A DNA stretch of 64,000 nt from Dichetophora obliterata (GCA_963920525.1 OY986436.1:83506339-83570338); one strand, 5' to 3'. Positions 45,930-58,085 are shown, counted from the stretch's first letter. Notes: generated by a model not told the origin, from the letters alone. Numbers and translations: made by a program.

Positions 45930-47490
45930 AAATATGTAAAAAAGTGCGTGATGATGATGTTGAGTTTCTTGTACCAAAAAAGACCAAGAGAGCTACAATT
46001 TCCAGTGACGCTGTACCGTCGACTTGTGATGTATTTACATAATACGTTACCAGTGCTCTTGATAGCTACAAAATATGTAACTGACCGAGAAGCAATCGAC
46101 TGATTATCCCATTGTCTGCTGCCCTTGGTTGTAATCCCGCGTCACTCCCAATCTCTCTAAGCACAATTCGATGTGCAAAAAAAAATCATGAGCCGAATTC
46201 ACCTTGGATATAAAAGAACATTGGGACGGAAAATTACTGCTCGATGTAACAGGTAATAAAAAAGTAGAACGTCTTCCAATTCTTGTCTCCGGTAATGGTT
46301 GCGTAAAACTGTTAGGCGTACCCAAGCTTACTGCAGGAACGGGGGCAAATACATCTGATGCTGTTTTTGATACAATGGAACAGTGGAATGTCACGAATAA
46401 TGTCCGGGCAATGTATTTTGACATTACTGCCTCTAACACCGGTACCAAAAAAAAGAGCATGCACTCTTCTAGAAGCAAAGACAGGCCGTGACCTTTTATG
46501 GCTTGCTTGTCGTCATCACGTGTTTGAAATAATTCTTTCAAAAATATTTACGCTGTGCTTTGGACCATCAAGCTCTCCTCAAATATGACTGTTCGAGAGA
46601 TTCCGCGACATTTGGGATACATTAACCAAAGAGTAATACCATTGTCTTGAACTCAATACTAACTTTGAACAGTTTGCTGAAAACTCTCTTGAGAGCCTTA
46701 CGACCGCTTTAGCTGGAGAAAAACGAGTTCGCGATGATTACAACGAATTGATACAGCTCATTATGATTGTTTTGAACAATCATTGGCGTGCTCCAGGTCC
46801 GATACATCATGCTCGATGGATGGCAAAACTGGTGTATGCTTTAAAGATTTTTCCCTTTAGAAGTAATTGAGAAGCAAGAGCTAACCAAGAAAGAAGAAAA
46901 ATAAATTTTTAGATTTGTTAGATTCGGTGCTCTCATATACACGAAGATTTGGATCGAAGCGCCTTTGGCAGTAGATGCACCAATCAATGACTTGCTTCTT
47001 TTAAAGAGATTAAAATTATACGAAGCCATTGATTCTGAAATCGGTGTGGAAGACAGGGGTGCCTCACTTGTGGTATTTGTCTGATGATGAAAAATGGCCA
47101 TTTTTAAAAAAATTAATGTTACCGGCGGTTCTCGTTCAGTACGTGGTGACTCTGCAAAACTTTCCGAGGAGGCTACTTTAGAAAAGTTTGCATCGCAAAG
47201 GACGTTGAAAACGCTCTTAGCTTTGGACATCAAGGACTCTTTCTTGCAATCGCCTCCTGAAACATGGGATGACAATGTTGATTACCTTCAAGTCAAAATT
47301 ATCATAAGAAATTTGCGTTTTGTTAATGATACTAGGAGAGGGGTGTGAAGCTATTTGAAGATTACAATAGAATACTCACTAAGGATGATGAAGAAAAACA
47401 GTTCCTACTTCATGTCGTTGAACGAAACAGAAAGATGGTTTCTTCTGAAACATCGAAAAAAAATCTGACGTACTTAGTTTTACGATAATA
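45930..47490 (+). pseudogene. Large decayed transposon-like gene
   Basis: Fragments in shifting plus-strand frames form one protein of roughly 500 residues: FLVPKKTKRATISS, KEHWDGKLLLDVTGNK, VERLPILVSGNG, GVPKLTAGTGANTSDAVF, RAMYFDITASNTGT, DLLWLACRHHVFEIILS, LNTNFEQFAENSLESL, LNNHWRAPGPIHHARWMAKL, then FASQRTLKTLLALDIKDSF and GVKLFEDYNRILTK with EEKQFLLHVVER at the end. The LACRHH and FD.TASNTG blocks are ones I associate with a protein family repeated in many arthropod genomes and presumed to be transposase-like; I cannot name its superfamily. More than five stops or frame shifts are present. Its C-terminal motif recurs at 3497-3689 inside the long-inverted-repeat element. Confidence 0.7.
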
Positions 47491-48069
47491 AAAGAATTTT
47501 AACTTATTGTAACTAAGTGCATTATTTTAATTATTGCTTTGCTATAACACTTTTTGCACCCTTAAAAAATGCCTTTATTTTAGTAAGAATAATACTTACT
47601 TTCGATATACCTATAGTTTACTTTTTTTTTTCCTTCATATCCTGATCATTTTAGGGATTTTTTCATTAAATTCAGATATTTCTACTTCGAAGAGCGTCCT
47701 TTTATATATAAGCTAGGAGCCTAATATTTTTCTCACATAATAGGAATGATAGGTGTAACAAATCAAGGGGGTGGCTTCACTTCTACATTCAATTTTTTTT
47801 TTGCTATATAGACATGGTTCATGATCAAAAAGAGTTTTTTTTATATTTTTAATTATCCAACTTTATTCTTTGTTGTTCTTTATAACAATTAAAAGAAACT
47901 GACTACATAATTAGAAATTATGCATATTTCCATAAAATTCACTGTCTATTTTTATTTTTAAGAGGTACAAAAAGATGAGACACATTCTGTGGATTACGTT
48001 GTCCAGCTGGAAGGGCGCTGTTAAAGATTTCTTTCACTGATTGTGGTACACAACCGTTTGTTTTTTAGT
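47491..48069. other. No gene seen
   Basis: AT-rich DNA downstream of the decayed transposon-like gene. No inverted repeat bounding that gene was found here. Confidence 0.35.
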
Positions 48070-48423
48070 TTATTTTATTCTGCGTTTTGGAGTTGGTCCA
48101 TAATTTATTTCAGGTCGAAAATCTCGAGTATTGTGTAGTGGGCTATTGAGCGAATTCTTTTTCATCGAGTCAATTAAATTTGTCATCTCTTTTACCGCTT
48201 GAGACAAAGGTTATTACTTTGTTGACGCTGCAACAATATTATTGCATGCAATTTCTTGCAACAAATTTTTCTTCAGCTTGTACGCTTTGAAAAGAAATTC
48301 AATGAATAATACACAATATCTTTTTTTTGTTAATTCCAAGATTTCCAAAAAATCAATTAAGTGTTTAAGGAATTTAAAGCTTGAACAATAACGAAATATG
48401 TAAACGATTTCTCTTAATTTCAC
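48070..48423 (-). pseudogene. Unidentified coding fragment, minus strand
   Basis: A frame from 48423 reads MKLREIVYIFRYCSSFKFL and on to AASTK, meets two consecutive stops near 48210, and continues in the same frame as PLSQAVKEMTNLIDSMKKNS and DFRPEINYGPTPKRRIK before a TAA at 48070. The C-terminal part has a convincing protein-like composition with a basic KRRIK end. I do not recognise the family. It may be the tail of another dead transposon ORF. Confidence 0.35.
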
Positions 48424-49434
48424 AAAAAACTAATTTAAATAAATATTCATATATAAAACAATTGAGGAAAACCTATTCTTATTTTTAAGATTAAATTTTT
48501 CCCTTTATTCATCACTTCATTACTTTACCATTAAATATTTTGTACTGTATGCTTAATTTAGATAAATAATCCTCTATAAGTTACGTTGTGTTAGTAATGT
48601 AATAATTTATTGATTTTGAGAGCAAATTTTAAGAATTTATATGGAATTTAATACGTTTAAAACAAAGAAAAACTTCATTAGAACTAAACAGCACATTCGT
48701 TTTCTGACCAATGTAAACATTTATCCATTCGTTTGCGACAACTTATGTGCATGTGGGACACCAGTATCTATGTGGGGTAGCTGTAATAATTCACTTTCAT
48801 CACATGAAATATGCACTTACGTGTACACTTTATCACGTGCAGAAGAATTCGTTGTGAAAAATTGCACTTCTTGCTCATTTTAAAGATGATGAAATGTGTT
48901 GTGCTGGACTTTGTTTACTTCAGCGTGCCCATCGCCATTTCACTAGCTGGTTTTCATATAATAATTCATAATAAATATTTTATTTAATCTGTCCAATGCT
49001 TAAAATTGTTTCTGTATTCAATGCCATTCCAATGTGTTTGGCTAATGTGGGAGGCTGAATGTGTGTGTCTGTGTGTGTTTGTATGGTTGATTCATTCAAA
49101 GTTTCATTAAAGTTACACCAATGCATGTCACGCCGATTAATGTCCAGCTTTATTGTTGTTGTGGTTGGTATTGCTGCAGTACGAGATGAGTTCCTTGACC
49201 CTAGAATTGTTGCTATTAATTAGTGAGCGATGTATAGTGACGCATGTGATGATATGAATTGTTGAATCCATACATATATGGATTATAGACACATAAATCT
49301 CAGGAGATCTAACAACTTCGCTCCATCTGCTCCACCGAATGATGAAGAATCCTTATTATTTTAATTAGAACGATTTTTTGTGATTACTGTTGAGGTTTTT
49401 GTTTTGTGCACATATGAATTTTCTGAACATGTTT
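48424..49434. other. No recognised gene; TG-rich patch
   Basis: An 80-codon plus-strand frame at 48641-48883 is Cys-containing (VCDNLCACGTPVSMWG) but shows no known domain. A short (TG)n-type microsatellite lies near 49060-49085. The segment 48890-49330 is less repetitive than its neighbours and could be host single-copy sequence. Confidence 0.3.
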
Positions 49435-49492
49435 AGTTTAGTGGAGGATTTAGATATGATGAATTATTCGTTCGAATCCTAGCTGGACTCGC
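49435..49492 (+). repeat. Degenerate tRNA-like SINE head
   Basis: TTTAGTTTAGTGGAGGATTT is followed by a perfect box B, GTTCGAATCC, and CTAGCTGGACTCGC. The distance between the two boxes is short, so the D and anticodon arms are partly deleted. A tRNA-derived SINE fragment is the likeliest reading. Confidence 0.3.
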
Positions 49493-50993
49493 ATAATTAC
49501 TTTAATAATTATATTGATATTTTATTAATTAAAAAGTTCGTAGATTGTTGTCTTTATGGGCTTAACATTTCGTTACACTGACCCACCTTCAAATAACTTT
49601 CAATTCCTAGCTCTAGTTAGCTACATTGTTGCGCTCTAAAATTATTCTATTAGGTATCAAATAAATACACACTCCAAAAACAACTATCATAATTGCACAG
49701 AAAGCCTGGTATCAGTTTTAATAATATTTTCTTAAACTAGTCGAAATTGTTATCAAAAGTTAACCTAAAATATTAGCAGATTTCTTGATTCTGCCTTTTA
49801 TATTCTAGATAATGATAGGCCATATAACTTGTACTTGTAAAAACTACCCTGAAAATCCATAACTCGAAAATGTTTTTTTTTTAAATTGAATCATAAAACT
49901 TTTAATACAAACCTTTCCGCAGTCATGTTAATTTTTGTACTTTGAAGAGGCATATTAATAGCGCGGGAGAACTAATTAACTCGGTAAAATAATTATCAAC
50001 AAAAACCTCAAATGAAATGCGATACTAAATAAATTTCTATTTGAGTCAACAAAGAAAATACTCCAGCAGGTATGCTTTATGGGCCAATGCTTAAACAGTA
50101 GTCCATAAAATTTTTCCAGAACTTTCTTTCGCTTTTATTGTTTCGCTTTTATATTTTCAAAAGGTAAGCCCATTAAAACTTAAATTTTACTGGTTAAGAC
50201 TGTGTAGGTAAGAGCACCTGATGAAACATGGTGTAAATAAAACTAATTCCTCAAACAAAAACTTTATTCATCTTTATTGCTATTTCAAAAACTAAAACCC
50301 AACGTCTATTCAAAATTATTTAATAATGATATAAGCAACTTTAAAATTTAATTTTATTATAAATCCTCATTCCGACTAAAAACTGCTATGGAACACCTCA
50401 ATGAAAATACAGCTGAAATAAATACTAAAAAGAAATAATTTGTATGAAATATGAAAATCAATTTATAGAAATCAACGATCAGTAACAGTTGCAGTTATAG
50501 AAACTGCTAGTAGGAGGTCTAAATTATTTGAAATGATTTCATTAATTTCACAAAAGAACAGAAAATAAGTTGCAGGATATACGGTGATCAATTGGAGATA
50601 ATAATTGCTGCAGGTTTCAGAGATTGCGTTCCATGTTGTACAAGTTTAAAAGTTGTAGGCAAATATCTAAAAAAGATTATTTTTCTTTTAATATGACTAT
50701 ACAATTTTCACTCATATATTGATTGCAAAAGACCTTCAACATTTTTTGTTAACAGTTTTTACTTCTACACCTATAATAAAATAATTTGCCGATGTTTTGA
50801 AGATGTCCGCATTTAGAGTTGAAAAATATTTAAAAATTTATATAATTACATTTTTTAAGCCCTGCCAATTTTGTATTCTCTCTAATACTTTCAAAAAATT
50901 ACTTTCATCTGCAGAAAAGATATTTGGTAAAGATTTTACTTATTATCAATATCTTTGGTAGGTTCAGTTTTATTTTAAAATACATAAAATTAT
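49493..50993. other. No gene seen
   Basis: AT-rich DNA. Near 50212 the string AGAGCACCTGATGAAACATGG resembles the end of the long-inverted-repeat family (AGAGCACCTATGAAACATATGG at 17420), but the similarity does not extend. Confidence 0.35.
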
Positions 50994-51105
50994 TGTTAGT
51001 GATAGTGATAATGATAGTCATAGTAATGATAGTGATATTGGTATTGATAGTGACATTGATATTGAAAGAGATAGTGATATTGATATTGATAGTGATAAGG
51101 ATAGA
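50994..51105 (+). repeat. GATAGT / GATATT microsatellite
   Basis: An imperfect six-base repeat (GATAGT, with GATATT and GATAAT variants) runs for about 110 bases. The very hydrophobic 64-codon frame across it is an artefact of the repeat. Confidence 0.85.
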
Positions 51106-51743
51106 AAATTGTACGTGAAAAATGTTTTCGGGGTTGGGTGCGGTATTGATAATGATATTATTTAAAATAAAATTAATTATTTACTATATCATTGGATTAT
51201 TTTTAATTTTATTAAAAAATCTATTTTTCTTTTGATTTATCATTTACTTATTGTTTTTAAAGTTGATGGCTAAGAAATCTCATTCGATTTAAGTTTTGGT
51301 ATTTTAATGATCATATTTTTGACATAAAATTCGAAATCAGAAACTTTAAAAACCACTACAGCATTTTTGGCCATTAAACCGAGTAATATTTCTCATATTG
51401 CTTTTATCTTTGACAGTTTCTATTTATTTCGTAGAAACTGTTCTAAATATTGAAAAAATTAATTTTTGTCTTAAAGCTCAAAAATACAATTCTAAAAATA
51501 TGTTTTTTAAAATTTAAAAAAAAGATATATAGAATTTTTATTTAAAACTCTCTACGGGTTTCCAAAATAGTATGGTCTCAGAAATTCGATATAAAAATTC
51601 CTGAAATGATCAAAATGGGTCAACGCGACCAAAATATATGTAAGCTAAAATAATAAAAATGTTTTAAAATTTTTCCTATAACTCATAAATTAGCGCAGAT
51701 GGCAAAAACGAAGTAGCCAGTTTCCAATTTGTCAACGTGGAAC
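51106..51743. other. No gene seen
   Basis: AT-rich spacer with no recognised feature. Confidence 0.35.
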
Positions 51744-51751
51744 GTTACTAG

Positions 51752-53722
51752 CAGTGGCGTAAAAAGCGGGCCCGCAGAGCCCGCGTTGCGGGCGGGCGCA
51801 ACTAAGCTAGGGGCGCCCTCAAGAACCTTGATGAAATTGATAACTAAAGTGGAGAACGACGCACAGTGTAAAATAAGCGGCCAAAAACCTATTATATCGA
51901 CTTTTGAAATTTTCCAAATTTTTATAGCTTTCAATAGAAAATATCTTGGGCGAAAAAATCAAAATAAATTTTTTTTAAAGTTGCATTTTTAAAAATACAA
52001 TTTTTCTTGTTATTCAAATTATATATATTTTTTATATCAAAATAAAGTTTAAAATTTCTTATGTCTGGCAATATTACTGTTTTTGTTTAAATTTTGAAGA
52101 TATGGTTTTAAGCTTATCATAAAAGTAAACATTAACAGCGGTATACAAATTTCTAAATATTCAATTTTTAAAAGTGTTAAAAAAATAATTTTGGGAAAGA
52201 TTGACTATAAGTTTTTCACGAAAACATCATTAGAACTGCGTTACACCAAATCAAAAAAAAAAAAATCTTGCTAATACTTGCTAATACGGTAGATATACAT
52301 TTTTTATGGTGACCTGTTTAGTTAAAATTTGAGATATATTTGATGTATGGCAGCTGATTATTTTTCAAACTTTTGACTTATTTACAAACACAAAAAAAAA
52401 ACTCAATTTTAAAAATTTCCTTGCTGCTATCAAAAAATCTTACAAATATAAACAGAAACGTAGTTAATTTGTGTGGGTGGTATTTTGCAAGGCTGAGTTA
52501 ATTTTTAATTTTAATTCTTAAGTAGTTTGTTGTTATATAATTCATAAATATGTTAACTTATGTTAAATGTATGTTAAATGTATTATTACCTCTTGTTATC
52601 TATTTCAATTTCAATTTTAATTCAATTTTAATTACAATTTTAATTCAAATTTTTAATTTTAATTCTTAAGGGTTTTGTTGTTATACATATATTCTAATTT
52701 GTAGCATGCACAAGAAATCTTTTCTTATATGCTAACATACCTTCTCAATAAATACAAATACAAATACTAAAATACAATTAATCACAAAAGAAATTTATGT
52801 AGCAAACTTCGTTGTTTTGGGACAAGACTGAGGTTTTAGGCAAAAATGGGTTTCGTTTATATGGAAGGTGGGTGTGGCAGAGGTCGGGTTTTTATAACTT
52901 TTTCAAGATTTCTTAATTTTGTCATGAAAGCTATTCGTTTCAATTTTCATAGCTCTACGATAACTCTTTCTTTTTTTGGCCAAGAATGGGGACGTTACAC
53001 TGTGCGACGTTTGTACTGAAATAAAATTTAAGTCCCGTACATACGATTGAGCAGGGTGCAATAACCGACGTCAAAAAAACCGACTATTTTGAGCAAAAGC
53101 CGTCTTTGTTTAGCAAAATTCGATTATGGTCGAAGTCGATGAGCCCGTTTGCTTTCATATTTTCAGCAAGTCAGCAACTGATGTTATTTTAATCACTCAA
53201 TTGGTCATATTTTGTGACGTTAGCAAACTCTTTAGTGAACAGGTAACGTCAAATACAAAACATTAAAGCTAAACATCTTAAACTTATTATTTCACTGATA
53301 AAAAAATTATTGATCCCCTTAATTCAAACTTTAAGTTTGTTAACTTTTTTAAATAATTAATATGCGATGTTTTCTTTTTTTCCCTACTTTGTGATAACAT
53401 CGTACAAATTCTATTATATTTGATATTATAAAAGTATTTCTTACGTTATTGCTTTTTTTTAACAAATTCTATTAAAATAAAATATAACTTTATTTATAAA
53501 ATAAGATATTTTTAAAATGTAACTGTTGTAATAAATGATGATCATCATATGACCATTGAATTAAAAAAGCCTCTTTTTGTTCATTTTTTTTTTGTCAAGA
53601 GCTCTCTTGTTTTCTCCTACGCTTCTAGTAACCTAGTAATAACGTAGTTTTATTCTAAAAGTAAATAGCAGGGCGCTTTTAGAAACCTGCGGGCGGGCGC
53701 ACAAAATATGGTTACGCTACTG
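51752..53722. mobile_element. Non-autonomous hAT element with perfect 8-base duplication
   Basis: The left end CAGTGGCGTAA and the reversed right end CAGTAGCGTAA form the short terminal inverted repeat, and GTTACTAG flanks both sides (51744-51751 and 53723-53730), a perfect 8-base target duplication. Both features are diagnostic of hAT transposons; CAGTGGCGTA ends are common in this superfamily. Subterminal GGGCGGGCGCA (51789 region) has a partner GCGGGCGGGCGCAC near 53690 in the same orientation. The 1.9-kb interior is AT-rich, with no recognisable transposase, so mobility would need a helper. Confidence 0.92.
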
Positions 53723-53730
53723 GTTACTAG

Positions 53731-54549
53731 TAACATTACGTTTGACCGATGTTAGCGACAGAATACAAATTGCTCACAGTTCATAAAAACTGTTTTATAG
53801 TAAATGTGGCAGATATTTTGTAGATAGTTTGTTAATTGCATTATCAAAAAACTTCGATTAAAAAATTATTTGAGTGAAATTTTTTTTTATATAATCATAT
53901 AATAATTAACACATTACTTATGTTCAAAATGAAAAAAGTTTAGAATCTAAACTGAGTGGATGACAAAAAGTTATTTCACGTTGCACAACAAAACGTACGA
54001 TGGTATTTAAAACGTTATTCGCGCAATGAAAATAATTTTATTATATAAAATATGATTGTTAGGATTCAATTTTTGAAATTAGCAGTGCATTTTACGGTCA
54101 AAAAATTGATTACAAAAATATTATTATATTCATAAAGGATAATAAATTTATAAAAAAATTAACAAAATTTATAAGGGAATTTTTACAAAAACAGTAAAAC
54201 ACAAAACAAAATATTTCTGTTAAGAAAATTACTTTAAACATCTTTGAGCTATTGGCTTATAAACAATAAATTGATTAAAAGTAATTTATTTCAAAAATAT
54301 TAAATAAAATAACTTTTCAAACTTGGGAAAACTAGTTTAAGTTGGTTTTCTTACGAACACAATCTTTCTGTTTTTTAGCTAAGCTATATTTATTTTTAAT
54401 AAATCATATTCAGCCCAATTCTGAATGATTTTTCCGGGGAAGTGGAAAAGGGAATTTTTATTTTTCATTTGCATAGGTGAATATTTTAAATCAAATCGAC
54501 GAAAGTGGTTTCTTATGTGTTTTTGTGCGCTAAATTCAAATCCGTTTTC
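53731..54549. other. No gene seen
   Basis: AT-rich spacer with no recognised feature. Confidence 0.35.
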
Positions 54550-54972
54550 TATCAAGTCAAGTTTTTGAAACACAGGCAAAAATATGCATACCGGTTATTT
54601 TTCTGTTAATTAGACCATACATTTTTAACGCATTGGCGAATTTCAATCACCCTCTAAGGGCTTGAATAAGTAATATTTTACATAGCCATTTCTGTTTACT
54701 TAAATTCATTTTCTTTTGTAGTTTTGAAAATATCGGCCTTCAAAAATTTCACATATTATGCAGATTTGCTGCTCTGTTACTTTTTTTATATTTCCATACA
54801 ATTCCAAAACTTATTTTTAGTCGGATGAACAATCTTTAAAATGTTAGTATACATTTTACTTTAATGCCATCGATGGCTTGAGGGTTATTTCCTAATTTTC
54901 AATGCGTTAAAAAGATAAAGTCCGACTGCCAGAAAAATAACCGTTTTTGCCTATATTTCCAAAACTTGACCT
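54550..54972. repeat. Imperfect 420-base palindrome
   Basis: GTCAAGTTTTTGAAACACAG with GGTTATTTTTCTG on the left is mirrored by complements of GTCAAGTTTTGGAAATATAG and GGTTATTTTTCTG on the right. TTTTTAACGCATTG lies inside both arms. Arms are about 100 bases around a 200-base centre. Probably a MITE whose ends have eroded. Confidence 0.5.
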
Positions 54973-55212
54973 GAAATGGACTGCAGATATTAATCTTCTT
55001 TGGTTCAAAAGTTGACCCTTATTTGTAAGTCTGTGTAATTTTAAAATTTAATATGTGTTCCGTTTTATGTACTTTAAACTTGAATATTGCTCTAGCCAAT
55101 GTTTGACGGTGTTTTTATAAAAGTAGCGGTATTTTTACATTCAAACAGCATTGGTACCGCACAGAATACAGGTTGCTGTCTCTTTTTTGCGGACCTTGTT
55201 TACCTCTTTTTA

Positions 55213-55385
55213 TCTTGCTCAAAAAGAGCTTGAAGAGAGAGCTTTTATCTCGCAGTGAAAAAGAAATAATACATTTTTCAACAGCAAAACAAATTTTTCT
55301 ATCTGGTTAGCATTGCTTTGTATGTTGCTCAAATAGAGATTAAAATGAGAAAACTTTTTCTCGCTGAGAATAAAAATAAAGAAAT
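55213..55385 (+). repeat. Two diverged direct repeats of ~60 bases
   Basis: TTGCTCAAAAAGAGCTTGAA with CTCGCAGTGAAAAAGAAAT and, about 110 bases later, TTGCTCAAATAGAGATTAAA with CTCGCTGAGAATAAAAATA are related direct copies. Confidence 0.35.
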
Positions 55386-56168
55386 TGTATAGTTCTGCTC
55401 TTAACATCTCATTCTTCTCATTCTGCGAAACTGGAATATGGTTGAAGCCGTAAATTTCGTCTTCTTTAGTTTTGATTTTATATGGGCCCAATATCGTTCA
55501 ATCGGTCATAGATCCGGACAATTCGGAAGATTGACGTTTTTCGGCACTATGTTGACCCCATTTGTGATGTACAATTTTTGGGCTTTTTTAAAATAGTTGC
55601 TTGTTGCCAAGACATGCCAAAGCATTACTATTGTGTTTAGTGATAACAGTATATTGTGTTTTTTTTAAGCAAAAGGTAGAATTTGATCTGCATGCATTCT
55701 TTTATGTATAGGCATTTCCAGAAAAAAGTCTACCGTGACCAAAAAATTTAAACTTAGTAAAAACTTATTATTTTATTATATCATATAAGAGAAATATATT
55801 AATTTTATTAGTTTCAGCAATTTCTATATAAATTCACTCACCATTATGATGATATCGTCTGCACTGATTCACAAATGTAGTTTTTCTTTTTCGTAAATGT
55901 TTCGTAAATGTTTCGTAAGCTTTTTTGTTTTAGTAAAAAATAAATGTCAAATTAATTAAATAATCTAATAATTGATCGATTTCGGTCAAAATCATGTGTA
56001 ATTGAACATTTGGTTGAGAAAATAGCCACCTTTCAGTTAGAACACTAGCTTCTGGCCAGAGATAAAGAGATAGGAAACTTAAATTTTGTGACGTCAAAAC
56101 ATATGTTTTTTCCATTTTTATGTACTTTGGTGAAACTCATTTATTGTGTACATGAGTTCACCTCAGAT
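55386..56168. other. No gene seen
   Basis: AT-rich spacer. TTTCGTAAATG is repeated in tandem near 55890-55915. Confidence 0.35.
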
Positions 56169-57488
56169 CAGTGTTGCCGCGACGATTCTAAAAAAGGTAT
56201 CCATGAAAAAGTCACAAATGTATCCACTTCAGAAAGAAAGTATCCACATATTAATGTACTGAAACCCAATTTTTAAGCTTTAATAACAATTCCATTTATT
56301 TAATTTGAAAACTGACAAATAGCTTTGTTAAAAAGTAATAGTAAGAAAAAAGCAACAAAGCATGCTTTCAAAAAAATAAATAAAGTGAAAAGTGCGCCTT
56401 CCAAGAAAACAATTTATCGTTTGTATGAAAGATTTACAACTGGTAATACTCTTGGTAACCCAAAGAGGCCAAATAAAAAGCGACCAAGGCGATCGGATGA
56501 GAATATTGCAGCCGTACGAGCCAGTATTGAGCAGTCACCAACAACATCCCAAAATCGCCGTTCTCAGCAGCTCGGCATTCCCCGATCCACTTTACAACGC
56601 ATTTTACGTGTTGATTTGAATTTGTTTCCGTACAAAATTCAATTGGTAAACAAATTGTTGCCTACCGATAAGCCACGTCGATTGGAATGGGCCCAAAGAG
56701 TCATCGAAATGGCTGAAGAAGACGAGCAATTTTGGCATAAAATTATCATGAGCGATGAAGCTCATTTTCAGTTGAACGGAACGGTAAACAAACAAAATTG
56801 CCGTATTTATGCCACTGAAAATCTACAAGAGATTCAAGAGATACCTCTTCACGATGCAAAAGTCACTGTTTGGTGCGGCGTTTGTGCTAAAATGCTCATT
56901 GGGCCGTTCTTTTTCGAAGATGATAATGGCCACAGAGTTACTGTCAATCAGGAGCGTTATCACGATATGATAAACAATTTTTTCACGCCAATCGTTCGTC
57001 GAAAGCGTATCAGGCACTACTGGTTTCAACAAGACGGCGCGCCACCACACACAAGCCGCACTACAATAGATTTTTTGAAGCAATTGTTCCCTGGCCGTTT
57101 GATGTCAAAAAATGGTGATTTCGATTGGCCGCCAAGATCACCAGATTTAACGCCTCCAGACTTCTTTTTGTGGGGTTATTTGAAATCAAAGGTTTACGTC
57201 AACAAGCCAAAGACCCTAGAAGAGCTGAAAACCAACATCCGTCAAGAAATAACCGCCATTCCCATCGAAATGTTAAAGAAAACCATGAAAAATGCTGCAA
57301 AACGGGCACAATATGTCGTAGAGGCCAATGGCGACCATTTACGAGATATCATATTCAAGAAATAATGTAAGCAAATCTACTTAAACCCAATTAAATGATA
57401 TTCATGGCGAAGAGACAAAAAATTGTGGTTTCTTTGATTTATTTAAAAATAAATAAAAAATAAAACGCTTCGAATATGGGCAACCCTG
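56169..57488 (+). mobile_element. Mariner element of the DD41D type, near-intact gene
   Basis: The right end GGGCAACCCTG is followed by TA at 57489-57490. A plausible left end, CAGTGTTGCC, at 56169 is similar to its complement CAGGGTTGCC but no TA precedes it, so the left boundary is uncertain. The implied length of about 1.3 kb is right for mariner. The interior holds one long plus-strand transposase frame. Confidence 0.75.
56325..57365 (+). CDS. Mariner transposase, DD41D, long uninterrupted frame
   Basis: The open frame of about 346 codons has a helix-turn-helix region (KKTIYRLYERFTTGN at residues 27-41, then RRSQQLGIPRSTLQRILRVD at 78-97) and a full catalytic domain. The acidic triad is D144 in IIMSDEAHF, D237 in WFQQDGAPPH and D279 in SPDLTPPDFFLWGY, with 41 residues between the last two. 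The frame is not closed by any stop until 57363. There is no ATG at the N-terminus: the frame is entered after an in-frame TGA at 56313, and the first ATG is residue 129. Thus the start region is probably damaged, or a small upstream exon is missing. It is distinct from the 30.7-kb mariner though of the same DD41D class. It would cut and paste its own element at TA sites if the start were intact. Confidence 0.85.
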   Translation: MLKSNSKKKATKHAFKKINKVKSAPSKKTIYRLYERFTTGNTLGNPKRPNKKRPRRSDENIAAVRASIEQSPTTSQNRRSQQLGIPRSTLQRILRVDLNLFPYKIQLVNKLLPTDKPRRLEWAQRVIEMAEEDEQFWHKIIMSDEAHFQLNGTVNKQNCRIYATENLQEIQEIPLHDAKVTVWCGVCAKMLIGPFFFEDDNGHRVTVNQERYHDMINNFFTPIVRRKRIRHYWFQQDGAPPHTSRTTIDFLKQLFPGRLMSKNGDFDWPPRSPDLTPPDFFLWGYLKSKVYVNKPKTLEELKTNIRQEITAIPIEMLKKTMKNAAKRAQYVVEANGDHLRDIIFKK

Positions 57489-57569
57489 TATATAAAATAA
57501 GTAATAATATTAAGACCTAGTGCTTGAATATTTTAAATCTTTTTACGATTTATTTTTTTAAAAGTTCAA

Positions 57570-58085
57570 ATAATGAACAACGATATTTAAACTTTAAAGG
57601 TATATTGCAAATCTCATAAAATAATTTTTGATTATGTTCAAAATGGTGCTCAATTAGAGCCTTTCTAAGAAAGAGCTTCGGCGCTTTTGTTGATATTTAC
57701 TCTTCTATTAATTTTAAATATTAAAACCAAGAATATAATTAATTACTATGAATCAGCTACGGCCGGGACTAGAAAAAAAACACTGAAAATTGGCAGAATG
57801 ACGCACTTTCGAAATTTAAGTTCTAAAAACAGGGTTTTTTACTGGTTATTCAGTGTAAAATAGACGATTTTTTGAAATCTTGATAGCGAAAGTCACTGAT
57901 GTGAACAACATATTAAAATTTCAGATGATTCAGCTGAAGTGCTTTTGTTTTCGCTACAATACATTGCCGAAAAAAGTATTTTTGAGATGAGTGCAAAGAG
58001 AGTGAGTATGGATATTTCTGCTGTGCGCTCGATACCTGCTAAAACGGCTGCAGAAGCGGAGATAACGTTATTATCCGTAGAAAAA
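57570..58085 (+). repeat. Dispersed ~500-base repeat, copy 2
   Basis: Shares ordered blocks with 39745-40225, including TTCAGATGATTC and CTGCTAAAACGGCTGCAGAAG. This copy has an extra segment near 57765-57840 (ACTGAAAATTGGCAGAATGA). Confidence 0.65.

Noticed and set aside
49493..50993. Third copy of the long-inverted-repeat element end near 50212
   Set aside because: Only about 20 bases resemble the end sequence and the similarity does not extend into the arm.
50924..51118. 64-codon hydrophobic plus-strand frame that looks like a membrane segment
   Set aside because: Its Ile/Val-rich part is the GATAGT microsatellite translated in one frame.
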